Below are positions 9,192 through 20,911 of a DNA stretch of 64,000 nt, piece after piece. Source of the DNA: Lichina pygmaea (Eukaryota; Ascomycota; Lichinomycetes; Lichinales; Lichinaceae). Made by a program: the position numbers and the translations under genes. Below the pieces are notes generated by a model. The model had not been told where the DNA came from. It worked only from the letters and a program-made list of their open reading frames with translations, and ran no database searches. The stretch is taken from the NCBI GenBank assembly GCA_963422465.1, contig OY730169.1, forward strand, positions 1,178,001 through 1,242,000, given 5' to 3'. Every line of letters starts with the position of its first letter. The stretch's first letter is position 1.

Positions 9192-12100
9192 TGTGTGTCT
9201 GTGCACGTTGCTTTGTCCGACTCAGAACCCCTGACACGTGCGAGCATGCATCCCTGCACCCTGTACAGACCTAAAACTGGTCCTTGGCAAGATCGTCACA
9301 GCACAAAGGTGCAGAGTATATAGAGACGATACTTCAGCGGAGGCGCAGTTGCCTACTTGTCATAGGCGTACAGAAATGACTGCGGCGCAAAAGGAAGAGT
9401 GAGCGAGCACCACATCTAGCAGATACGAGGCTGCCAGGATGCTTGAATTTTCTCCGCGGATGCAGATCGGTCTTGGACCTGGGAGAGGCACGAGAGGGCA
9501 CGGAGGGGTTCGACACGAGGGCTTGCCGCCTCCTTTTCTGGAAGGCACCGGCGACGACTCCTTCGTATTCGCGGAAGATAACAAGATGACCAGTGTTTCA
9601 GGATGGATGTGCGTCCCATTTCATCCGTGCATCAGGCCGATCTTTTGCCTGAAGGTGACATACAAGATGATCGTGCCTTGACTTTGATCATCGCACCGGA
9701 CGAAAATTTCAGTCCGAAGGCAAAACCACTGTCATGCAAATTTAGAGGTTCAGTTGGTGCCACGTCGAGCACTGAGTTGCGAGAGATGAACGATACAGCT
9801 CTGTGCTGTATCGATTCATGCGCGATGGGTCATCTTCGGATGCATCAGGGAGACCCGAAGAAGAAGAAGAAGGCCGCGAGAAGGACATTCGAGCGTACGG
9901 AGTACACGTATCAAGGGAAGCGGAGACATGCGCCACCATCGTAGTGACTCCACCGAGGACAGACACTCCGAGTAAAGAACAGAGTAGAGCTCTTCTCAAC
10001 GGGCTGGCAAGCAGTTGAGTCTATGAGGTTCCACTCAGATGCCGTGACGTTTTCAAGCGTGTGTTTCGCGGAGATGGAGAATGCTCACTCCCTATCCTCC
10101 ATCTTGAGGACGCATATCGTCGGCTTATGCTCCGCTTATGTCAGTGCAATTGCACGTGACACTACCACGTGACCCGATGGATCGGATTCCCCAAGGTACA
10201 TGCGTACCTCTGCTCCAGTCTGATCTACTCCGTACAGTAGGCGCAGCATGTGCCTTCGTGTACGTATGTACTTGATACGAGTACACAGCAAAGGTGGGTC
10301 CAACATGAACGTGACGTACGTACTGTACGGCCCAGTACACATGTAGATCCGTAAGAAAAATCCTTTTCCTTGATCGCGAAGAAGCCCGATCAAAGCCGGG
10401 AGGCCCGTCCACGCCGTCCTCCCGCGCCCCTCCCCAACTCTTCTTTCCATTCTCTTGGCAACCCTTGTCGGCGTTAGTTCGGCGTACCAAGGACTGAATC
10501 TAGATCGACGATGGATGCCGGCAATCGTTCGTGCTCCTGCTGCGGGGCCTTGTACAGTAAGCTACGGTAAGGTACAGTACGGTACTCACGTACGGTAGCT
10601 CCGTACGAGGTACGGAGGTACTCTGTACGGGAGTACGCAGCTACGTAACGGAGTATAGTAACCTAACTTAGAGGGTGGGGGAGGGGGGTTGGGGGGGGGT
10701 GTAGGCAGTTTGCACGTTGCTACCTAGCACGCCTAGTTACTAGCCACAAGCTATTTCAGTACTCCGAGAAGCTAAGTTACCGTTCAACCTTTCTTAAAGC
10801 AACTCAAACTTCTCGCTTCGTCGTCATTTGCAGACCGTCCACTTTGTGCCGATGGCGGGCCGTGACCTTCCCTACAGTTACCTCCGTACGGTACGTAGCT
10901 CCGGCGGAGGTACGGAGTAGTCCCTGGTAGCTCCGTGCGCACGAAGGTACGAGTATGTACGTATCATCACAGTGCGATGTTGGTCACGAAAGTAATGCTA
11001 GCGGTTTACTTTCAAGGTCTATCAAGGAGCCTTGTACGGAGTACGGAAGCACGGAGGTACACTGACGTGGCTGTCTGTGCTTTTTATGTACCGGTTGCCA
11101 CCGGTCTTGGGATCAGTAATTGCTGAACATCAACACGTCTGGAGTGTACTGTCCTCGATGTTTTCAAACAATATATCTTGCTTTATTGTCGTAGAGTCGA
11201 CGGGGGAAGCTGGGCGATTCTCGTACGAGGTACACTTTCCCCTTATAGCGATGTGTTCGAATGAATTTTCCGTAGCCTAATCATTTGCCTAATCAACAAC
11301 ATCTGTAATGTACTACTGCCGATGACCTTGCGGACAACCTCATCATCATACTGTTAGAGGAAAAGCTCCACAACCTGATCTACAGTACCATTCAGATCAG
11401 ACAGTCTATCTACAGATTGACCTTACTCAGATGTACGAGTATTGGACCAACATCACTTACGTCAACAACCTCACAAGTTTTTCCCACTCGGAGCTACTGT
11501 AAGTTCAAGACCAGGAAGATCAATTACGCACTAGAGGCTACTACCAATTAGTAACTTTGCGGAACGGATGGTCTGCTTGCTAAGTTCGTAGTAGTCTCTC
11601 TCCACGCCATAGTACATTCTTTCCTGAGCCTTATCTGCTATAGGCTAGCGCTGACTCGGCCGAATTGAATCGTGATTCGTAAGGTCGTGCTCCAAAATTA
11701 AACGGCCCAAGTCTCGGGAGGACCTGTCAAAGCCGGCCCAGCGATCGGTCGAAGGACGATGAGGTGAGACCACGCCATTGAGCGAGCTGCTCATCTTCCT
11801 CCGCCTCCTCGTCCCGGCCTTTGGCAGATCCTCAAAGTGGCTTGCTTGTCTTGGTTGTCGATCCGTTGCGCCACCATGCCTGCCGCACTGACAAGAGCAT
11901 TTCGTGAGATTAGAAGGTTGACGCCAGCAGAAACTCTTGTCGGAGATCAGAGTATTATGCCCAGCAGACGTCATCGACGAGCATCGTCTGATGCCAGCGG
12001 ACGACGACTCAGATGGAATGATAGAGAAACAGCCTTTAGAGTCCCCCCCGACGATGAACCCCCTGTAAAGCATGCCAGCTCTTCGCAACGAACTGTGTAT

Positions 12101-12449
12101 GTAAATGAGCTTCCCTCCTGCGCTGGTTGAATGCGTGTGGCTGGCGAATGCAAATGCCGACATGGCAACCCCCAAGAAAGACCGACTCCGACTCAAAGAA
12201 GAACCTCGTTGCTCGATCTGAACGCCAACCGTGATCGAGAGCGAAACGCTTTTCCGCTGCAATGCACCGCCCGCATTTATCGCTGATATTGACCATCGAT
12301 CGGCCCGTCCCCCTAGAGTCTCGAAAGAAAAACTGAAAGATTGGGAGCGTTGGTGGAAGTAGTTGGCGTAACTGTAGGAATCGAGGCGCAGAGCATACCC
12401 TGGTGGTGGCGTTGTTGGTGGTAGCGTGACCGTGTTGGTAGCGACGATG
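9192..12449. other. intergenic region, GTAC-rich
   Basis: About 3.2 kb without a convincing gene. Dense GTAC/CGTACG words occur at 10,258-10,360, 10,540-10,660, 10,880-10,960 and 11,030-11,065. A G-rich patch lies at 10,672-10,700. Short ORFs at 9742-9999 (-) and 11,837-12,130 (+) have no recognisable product. Confidence 0.5.
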
Positions 12450-12694
12450 CTACTGCTTTTCCGTCTCGCTAAGTCGCATCATCCGGTACGCGTCATCCGT
12501 GTCGGCGCCTTCGCGGCTTCCCCATGTTGTCTGATCGCACGCGGTATGCATTTCCCCCCATCAGAAAGACAAGCTCTGAGCCGTTTTCGGGAAGGTCCGA
12601 GAGGGGGGCTTGGTTGGGATTGAGGACGGGGATTCAAGAGGTGGGATCCGCAGTAGATGGACGCGGGAGGGAAAAAATGACAGCAACCATCAGT

Positions 12695-12738
<44 letters not shown>

Positions 12739-14471
12739 CAGACCATCCCACAATCGCACTGACCTCGTTGAGACTAAGACATGCGTGAACCTTGATGACG
12801 CCGTGAAGGTAACCGAAGACGATCGACACTGGAAGGAGGAGGACGTCGACGGGGTAACGAATGAAGTGGCCTATGATCTTGATGCATTTGCTGATGGAGA
12901 TCCACATGGCCAACACCGAGAGAGCCGTCGTGCGCAGGTGGTCGTCGTCCCACGACGCCGTCATCTGGAGAAGGAGATACACGAGGAGGAAGTCGCTGAC
13001 GATTGCCGGCGGCGAGAAGGTCGCAAGGTGCAGCGCATACGCGCTCCAGGGCTGCCGTCTTCCCGCGAGGGCCCGAAGACACGGTTCGATTGTCAGCATG
13101 CGGGGCAAAAGCATGTGATGGCCACGACGGGTCTAGACCGCGAAACGGGCACGGGCCGATACGGGCAACGACGAGAAGACCCGAGGGAAAGATGGGACGC
13201 CGTTCCGGGGAGTCGAGGGGGGGGGGGGGGGGGGGGGGGGGGGAAGGCCATGGGTGGTGGGGTCGTCGCGGCTCTTGAGAAGGCCCGGCTCTCTGGTTGG
13301 GGAAGCTCGAACTGACCTCCAGATGAGCCGTTCGCCGAACATGCTCGTGAGGTTGCTACGCCAGTTGCTCCGCGACCAGCGTAGGCACTGCTTCAGGAAC
13401 TTCGGATTGTCCTCCAACGTCGTCTGCACCTCCGCCTCCTTGCAGTACTGGACGTGGATGCGCCAGCCGTGCGAGAAGATCCATCGGGTCATGAAGTTGT
13501 CGTCGTCGGCGTTCAGCTGGTACTGTTTGCGCCAGTATTCGTGCGTGAAGCCGTACATGAAGGCCGGGTCCTGCAGGATGTGGGTGCGGTAGGCCGCCGT
13601 CCGACCCGACAGGCACGAGATGCCCCCGTCCAGATGCGTCGTGGCCGAGATCTCAAAGTTTCGCCGCTCGAGGTAGACGGCGCCCAGGAAGCTCCAGAGG
13701 TTGGGCCTCTCGGCGCGCCGGAGCCGCTGGCACGTTCCCACGCCGCCGACGCCTTCCTCCTCGAACGCGGCGAGCACCCACTGCAGGATCGTGGAGGGCC
13801 AGCTCACGTCGTCGTCGGCGAGGACGGTGATCCTCGTGCGGACCTCGGGGATGGCCCGGCACATCTGGCGACGCTTGTTGGCCTGGGCCACGCTGAAGGT
13901 TCGCAGCCGCGTCGTCGGCAGCATGGACCGCACCAGCCTCGCCAATCGCTCGCGATGGGCGTCGGTCGTCACCAGCAGGACCTCGAACGGCCGGGTCGCG
14001 AGACAGCTCCGGACCGTCTCGCGCAGGCTCTCGCCATCGCCCTCGAGCGTCGGTATGATGACCGTCACGTCGTCGGCGTCGAGGGTCGGCTCCTCGGGGA
14101 GAGGGATTGGTCGGAAGGTCCAGTGTGAGATGCAATTAACAATTAGGCGGAGGTAGCGATATAACCTATGCTCTCCGTCCCCAGCCATCCGCAGCATGGG
14201 GGCGCGTCTTCCGTCAGCTGAGGGGGGTCCCCAGGGCCATGCAGGGCCAGCCGACCTGGCCCGAGCCAGCCGAAACGGGGAGGGGAGGGGAGGGGGGGGG
14301 GGGGGAGGGGGGGGAGGGCCGTTTTGGACGAGAAGGTGGGGAGGAGGGGTGTTGCAGCGTCAAACACAGTCGGCAACGTCGTCGCTCTCGTAGTATGACG
14401 TGGGAGTACCAAGGGACCACGTACCATAACGAGATGAATAAGTTTGCATACGAGAACATGGCAAGAACCAA
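12450..14471 (-). CDS. GT2 family glycosyltransferase (Cps1 / hyaluronan-synthase-like)
   Basis: Model on the minus strand: exons 14471-14425, 14165-13317, 13058-12764 and 12530-12450; 423 aa. It is a membrane-bound processive glycosyltransferase of the fungal Cps1/GT2 type, which uses a UDP-sugar to make a surface polysaccharide. Motifs in order: DVTVIIPT (about 50), ADDDVSW (about 132), ADDDNF (about 235), TLEDNPKF (about 265) and QCLRW (about 275). The C-terminal half has several membrane helices, GHFIRYPVDVL and FGYLHGVIK, and the tail WGSREGADTDDAYRM. Splices rebuild LIW-RRQPWS and SLNE-TTWGSR. The 15-residue first exon (MVLAMFSYANLFISL) is the least certain part. All three introns carry simple repeats. 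A minus-strand TATATAG lies about 100 bp upstream of the ATG. Orthologues in plant-pathogenic fungi are needed for hyphal growth on surfaces. Confidence 0.85.
12694..12741. repeat. AGC/CAG trinucleotide repeat inside a GT2 intron
   Basis: About 13 pure CAG units flanked by interrupted units. On the coding (minus) strand it is a CTG repeat inside the last intron (12,531-12,763) of the glycosyltransferase gene. Confidence 0.9.
13217..13243. repeat. 27-nt poly-G tract inside a GT2 intron
   Basis: Uninterrupted run of 27 G on the plus strand, so poly-C in the sense direction of the glycosyltransferase transcript. It sits in intron 13,059-13,316. Confidence 0.9.
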
Positions 14472-14567
14472 ACGCGAGGAGCGAGAGTAATGACTGAGTG
14501 CATGGACGGCGTGTCCACGTCGAGGGATGTGGACTCTTCCCTCGTCCTTGATCGGAGCTCTCTCGAC

Positions 14568-14577
14568 GCTATATAGG
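14568..14577 (-). promoter_or_regulatory. TATA box of the GT2 gene
   Basis: CTATATAG (palindromic) lies about 100 bp upstream of the ATG at 14,471 on the minus strand. Distance and direction suit the glycosyltransferase promoter. Confidence 0.45.
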
Positions 14578-15500
14578 CAGGCTCCCGAGCCCGGGCCCGT
14601 CGACCTCGCGAGCGAGAGAGCGAGACGCAGAGAGAGCCCAGCATGCGATCTCGGTGTTGCATGGTCTTTCGGATATGTTTAGCATGGACGAAATCGGTGG
14701 TCGAGGACGGAACCATATCTTGGGGACCCAAAAACGACGCATACAGTTCCGTAGTCGGCAGGATTTGGGGGTGTCAAGGTGCTGTCTTGGAAGAAAAGGA
14801 AAAAGGAAGAGAGGGGTTTCCCCGTTCCATCGCTTTGCCTGGCCTTGCTGCTTTGCCGTCGTCCTCGCATGCCTTCTGGTGTCTCTCCTGCTCGTCTGCT
14901 CCGTCGCCTCCCCACGTACGTTCCGTACGTACATCACCTCTCCTCGCCTCCGTCTGCGCTGGCGCAGCATCGGGCCCCGTAATGGTGGTCCCAGGTAAAC
15001 CTCACAGGGAAAGCTTTGCATGTGCCCGCAAGGATGGGGGGTCCCTTCCAAGCGAGGTAGGCCCACGAGATCCCGCCCCGGCCCCACCTTCACGACGCCT
15101 CCGAAAGAGAGGTACTTCGTTCTATACGAAGTATAGTACCAGTGTACGTATGTACAAAGGTGCTATCCGTACGTGCGTACTTCCAGTACAGTGAGGTACG
15201 GAGCGTATGTGGGAGCGCAAAAGCAAGCGCGGAGGAAGGACGACGGTAGCTGGCCACGATCGTGATCGCGACGACCGCGAACACCTCGGGGTGGGAAGCA
15301 AGGGCCCGCGCTCGCGCAGAGCGCGGGTGAGGTTCGCCGAAACCCCACTAGCTTCTTTGGAAACATCCAAAGAGCCGTTATCGAAACGGGAATGAAAGTT
15401 GCTGAGGCGCCAAAAAAGCAAGCGCCTGCCCCGCCGCGAAGGGAATCCGAGCCGCGACCAGCACGACGGGGCCAGAAGATAGATACCATGATCGAGCGCT

Positions 15501-15530
15501 GTCCTCGTCCTCGTCCTCGTCCTCGTCCTC
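15501..15530. repeat. CCTCGT hexanucleotide repeat
   Basis: Five near-perfect units of CCTCGT/TCCTCG in the intergenic region. Confidence 0.8.
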
Positions 15531-15591
15531 CCCTAGAAACCGAGGACGAGTGTTTCGAGGTCCGATCCTCATGCCAGAGGTGAGGGAACAA

Positions 15592-15613
15592 AGAGAGAGA
15601 GAGAGAGAGAGAG
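15592..15613. repeat. GA dinucleotide repeat
   Basis: Eleven AG/GA units in the intergenic region. Confidence 0.85.
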
Positions 15614-18600
15614 TGCGTTTGTGAGAGACAGGAGTGTGCATCGGGTGCGTCTGTGGCGTCAGGTGAGTGGTCAAGCTTAAGCGACGACCTCAACTTCGGG
15701 TGGTCTAGGTTGCCGTGAGAAGCGTACACACGTGCAGCTCGAGCAACGCCAGGTGCGGGCGGTATTGGGGGTCGGCATTGTGTCGTGCAGTGTCGTGCAG
15801 GAGGCGGACGATGAAAATGTGATAGATGGAATGTGATAGATGATGACTAGACGCAAGTGGTGATGGTGGTCTTGTTCATCCAGTATAGGATTGTTCCTCG
15901 CTCGATTTCCTAGCTTGGGCACCGTATGATTGTTTGCCCTAGTACAAAGCACGAGCCCCCATACGTATCGTTCTTGAGTCGAGTGGAGTCGAATCGGAGC
16001 CGCCGTCGCGAGCATCCCAGCTAGCAACCCTCCGGCCGCCAGGCTAGTCATCCGAGTGGCAACTGGCCGTAAAGCGTCTGGTTCCAGTACGCATCGTACC
16101 ACCACCGCCGTGCTGCCAGTACGAGGGCGTGGAGGGGTACGACGATGGTTTGGACGTCCAGCACGTTCCCGTGTCGTGGCGGTACCCGCGGAGAGGCGGT
16201 GCGGGAGTGTTGAGCTTGGGCCCCTCTGCCCTAGTCCCCCAAATGCCATCTCGAATCGTTCTCGCGATCTTGATTTTGCCGGAGCGTGGAGCATGTTGTC
16301 GAGCACATGACAGCAGCCCGTCCAACGGCTGACGCGTCGATCGCCCACGACGCGGGGTTCGCGCTGACTGTATCTGTTCCGGACCTCTGTCAATTCTCTG
16401 GTTTCTGGGGTGCCCTCTTGTCCAGGGGATGATCGTCCTTCAACACCGGGCGGCAGTCTTGTTCTTGCCATTCGTACCGTAGATACGTACGACCTGGACG
16501 GTACCGGTACATGGCCGGGCTGAGCTCCTGCGCTTTCCCAACACCGTACACATGTACTGTCGGATATCATAGCCTTAGCAGCCGCGTGCGGCTGCTTGAT
16601 GCGGAATCCTCGTCGTCGACATTCAAGCATGTGCGTGACTGCGGCACTCCGATCCGTTTCGGGAACAGGGAGCCGCGATGCCTGCTTCCTCGGAAGTCTT
16701 TCCCGTACGCAGAGGGCCGGAGCAGGCCATCGCTGTCAACTGTCGTGACCGGACATGGAACGGCTTAAGGTTACCCGGCGGTACGAAGTAGGTACCTGCA
16801 GCTCGAGCGAGGCTGCAGTCGCTCGCTCGTTTGGTCGATCGCTGTACTCGTGATCCCGAGAGGGCGAGGGTGGTTCGCATGCTGAGACCTGCCTCCGCGT
16901 GTCAGTACGGGATCGTTTTCTGTCAGTTGGAGAGCCAAGTCTACCGCACGTACGGAGGTACAAGGTACGGCGCTGACGTACGCACATACGTGCTCACATA
17001 CGTACCGGTACGGACTACCCCGTAGACCTATGGAGATTCCGAGAGCAGAGCATTAGTCCGTCGATGTGGAAACCTGCTGAAGCATCGACGACACAGCTGC
17101 CGATACTTCGTGACGCCTTGGACGGAAGAGACACCGAGACAAAGCTCATCTCGGCCACGAGCACAGACCAGGCCCGTACGGAAAGGTTCCATCGGTTTGA
17201 CCGGAAGGCGGGCCATGTCCGAACTTCCCCCCAGAGGATCTTCGTGCGGGAAGCGGGGATCGCCTGTGTCCGGCACCCGGCTCGATGGTGACAGCTTGCG
17301 AGATGCTGCACCGTTCTCGGAGGCGAAAGGGTGCTTCTGCACTCGATCGAGTGCCGACTCGAAAGAAAGCATGATGGCACGTAGCGTACGTATGTACGTA
17401 CGTACGGTAAGTAGACTCTTCCAAGTCGCAGCTGCATCTGGCAGTGCATACCAATGGAGCAGCTCAATGCGGAGACCGGGTAACTCCTGATGGCGACCGA
17501 GCGGCCGGTAGAGACTCTCTCTGCCTCGGCATGCGATGCAAGCAAGCAAGCAAGCTCGGTCGAACCCTAGAGCCTTCCCCCCAATCGCCTACCGCAAGGC
17601 GAGATGAGCCACGGGGAGATGAGAGAGAGGCCGAGAGAGAGGATGCACGGGCTGGGAGTCAGTCGCCATTTGCGCGAGCGTTCAAAAGGTCGCATGCGGC
17701 GGACCAACGACCGACTCAAATAGCTTGATTGGATAATGTTGTTCTTGCGAAGATCCGCCGCCGGCCCCCAAAAACCGGATCCGAGAGGGAAGACCGAGAC
17801 ACGAACGCTGCAATCAAAATGCGGGTGGTGGGGGTCGTGCTCGCTTGGAACGTCTTCCGCTTCCACGCGAGTCGGCCCTGCATGTGGCCAAGTGACACGT
17901 CTTTGGTGCGACTTGCAGAAACGAGCGAAACATGCCGGGAGATGCACGACCGCAGAAGATAAGGTGAATCCAGGCACCGCCTGGTACCACCGCGTCAGCT
18001 GCACATACGTAGACGAGGTCTGGATCTGCGCTTTAGCCACCTTTTTCGCGTCGTTGCGCTGTCCGACTCCAAGCTTCCTTTCTGCATCTCTACGAGTATT
18101 CCTTCGGGTTCTTGGCAGGGATGGTTGGGTCAGCGGTGACGCCACAGTACACGCAGCAGGGGTCTTCGACGCGCCTTCTGCGGCCCAGACGTTCGAAGAG
18201 ACGTCGTGGTCTGACAACGTCCGTGGGGAAGCGCCATCATCTCATCCTTCTCTCTGGCCAGATCCTGCAACTTCCGTAACCGCTCCCCGCACTGCCGGAG
18301 GACTAGCCAGATCTCTGACAGATGAAACGAGCTCGCTCTAGTCGAGGAGGGGATGACGGCACGGCCCCAGACCCGGCATCCCGCCCTGCTTTGGTAGCTG
18401 AAGCCCTGTGTTGCCGGACCGCATTGCACCAGGTACCGGTAGCGGACAGGGTGCCTCACTTGCGAGTCTTTGCGGCACGCGAGAGTTCGTATCGACAGCT
18501 TCATGGGAGATGGAGATCAGAGTGCTGGAGACGATCGCAGAATCTTCCCAGACTGATCATGTTCCAGCCAAGAGCAATCGGAAGAATGTGTGATTCACTC

Positions 18601-20911
18601 GCATCCCGTACCGGACGGTCGCTATCCTGGGCCGTTCTCGATCGACGTGAGTGTGACCCGAATACAGCGAAGAACCTTTTGAATTCTATGAGGGATCAGA
18701 ACCGTTGTGTGTTACAAGCTTGGGAATCCGAGCTCCTGATAGTACGACCGTACAGTTGTACTGTATGGAATGCATGCATGCCAGCCCAACATATTTCTGG
18801 AGACGTCAAAGCCCCTCTCGGCTGCTTCCGAGCCGGCAGCGCGAAAAATTCAGCCGCCTGACGGTCCAAGTTGCATAAATATGCAAGTTCGAGAAATCGA
18901 GACGCTTCTCGGTTGCCAAACAATATTCGTGTTTATCATCGAGGGCGGAGCATCCTTGATTTCCGTTTGTAGGTGTTCGCAGGAGCAACGTGTCATGTCG
19001 ACGATGCTCGAGCTAGTCTTCCGAGCGAAGCCGACTTCAGGGACAGACAGCAAGAAAGAGGCTCCGTCGCAGCCGCGACAGATGCCAGGTATGGCCTTGT
19101 GAAATGGTCCGGGTCGAAAGCAACGGCTTGTCTGAGCCGAGAAGAACTGGCAGCCATCTTTAAAGCCAAGAAGATGGGGCAGTGTTACGGTCGTGGGCTG
19201 GGCCCTGGCCCGGCCAGCCTTAGTCAGTCGTTAGTCAGCGTAGCTAGACGACCAGAGAGGCTCCAATACTCGCAGACATCCTCTCATCCCCTCTCTGAGC
19301 AGGCCGATGCCATGTAGTCGTGCCAGGCAGCTTCACAGAATGTACAGTATGTATTGTTTGTTTGTTTGAGTTCCTACTCTGTTCCGAAAACGGCCAGGCT
19401 TAGATCATGCTGGGAGACTATGAAAGTGGTGAGGAAACCCCCAGGTCATCTGACACGACGCCTGCTGGTCACATGACCCCAGGGCAGAAACTCCCCTGCG
19501 ACCCCTAGATAGGCGCCCTCCTATCGAGAAGCTGTGAACAAGTTAGGTGACTGTAGTGCAGTCAAGCAAGGAGAGGGAGCTGGTCCCGGGACCAAGAGAA
19601 TTAGGGGAGGAGATCGAGGCGTAGAGACCACGTTGTCAGGGCGGTGGCTGCCCGGAGGCCTGATGTCAGCTGTAGGAAGTCAGTACCGTACAGGAGACTG
19701 CTTGCCGCAGTCTGTCTTTCTCTAGAGAAGCGGGGGAAGTCAAGAAGCACGTGCTTTGCCGTCTGCCACTACCACTGGCAGGGGCAGACCAGAGACTCGA
19801 AGCCAGGGACCCGACACTTTGTGGAGGAAGGCGACAAGGCCCATCTCACCTGTGCGGATCTGCGTCAGGAGACTGCTGTGCGCCTTCGAGAGGCCGGCGT
19901 GGAGCCGAAGTGCTGCCTTCTACAGTATCTATTGAGGTATGATATACGATACCTTCGGTGCTACCACCTAGCCAAGACGATGGAGCCGGCGCTTGAAGAA
20001 GGCTTCCGTCGGAAGAAGAATATACCTTCCACGGGGCATCAAACAGCGCTACGGTAATACTGTACCGGTAGATCGTGTTGGACATGCATGGTACGGTACA
20101 GGACAAAGGTAGCCTATTGACTTCCTATCAGTAGAGATAAGTAGGCACAAGTGGTTCATAGCTCTACCTACGGCCAAGGGCAGCAATGTCCGTCGTGTAT
20201 TGATTTGTGCACACTACGATAGGTACGGAGTACGGAAGTACATACGTACCGTACGTAAAAGGCAACATGTGCGAGTCAGGGCTAGGTTGAGAGTCACATG
20301 ACTAACCACGTGACCTCGCAGTCGCCACACTTGTAAGCGTCGGGCGCTTACTAATCAGCTTTGAGGCACCACGGCCAGGATTTGTCACGTCTTACGTCAC
20401 TGATGGTCATCTACGACTTGAATCACGTGGCTCGAAGTGGCGTATACCGGTACAACTGAACTCCGTACGTGGCTGACAACCCCACAAAAGAGCCCCGCTG
20501 GTTTACCCGGTTTCGACCAAGAACCAACCGAACGTCCGTTTGGGTCGGCAAAGGGCTGAGCGACAACGACCATTCTCTAGGACTACATGAGTAAGGTACG
20601 CATGCATTCCGAGTAGGCCGAGAACTATTGGTATAGTGGCTGACCACGATATCAGTGTACATCGTACTGTTTCGCGGGCTGAAGGCACAATCTGGTGGCT
20701 CTGCGGTTGTCTCTTGTCGATGACTTCGACGCGAGAGCGAACGATCTTGCTGGCCATTCACATGGCACGTCTTTGTGCCATGTGCTAGCCCCTGCCAATT
20801 CCTGGTGCGGGGGAGGCTTGCTGCTGCCTTTTCTGTTCCCTGTAGTCAAGTCGTCGACCCCCTACAACGGATTCTCGCATCTTCTGGACCTTCCCAGTCT
20901 CTCTGGATGAG

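Larger units (their letters stand above)
14640..20911. other. long intergenic region, no supported gene
   Basis: About 6.3 kb. Open frames of 130-317 codons occur on both strands (for example 15,677-16,630 minus, 17,736-18,341 plus), but they overlap each other, have unstable composition and show no domain. Simple repeats are present: a TCCTCG array (about 15,501-15,530) and a GA array (15,592-15,613). GTAC-rich words cluster at 16,480-16,520, 16,940-17,020, 17,385-17,415 and 20,215-20,260. Confidence 0.5.

Noticed and set aside
9742-9999. 85-codon minus-strand ORF with a signal-like leader
   Set aside because: It has a leader-like start but no other support, and the body is low-complexity. 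I did not count it as a gene.
11837-12130. 97-codon plus-strand ORF
   Set aside because: No domain, no promoter signal, and overlapped by minus-strand frames.
15301-15345. tRNA-like stem near 15,300
   Set aside because: The GC-rich inverted repeat and GGTTCG-like box do not form a cloverleaf with a proper anticodon arm.
15677-16630. 317-codon minus-strand ORF
   Set aside because: It lies in GC-rich spacer, is overlapped by ORFs in other frames, has no domain and a shifting composition. It is most likely a chance frame.
17567-18341. Overlapping 200-codon ORFs on both strands
   Set aside because: They are mutually overlapping, with no recognisable motif and no splice-supported extension.
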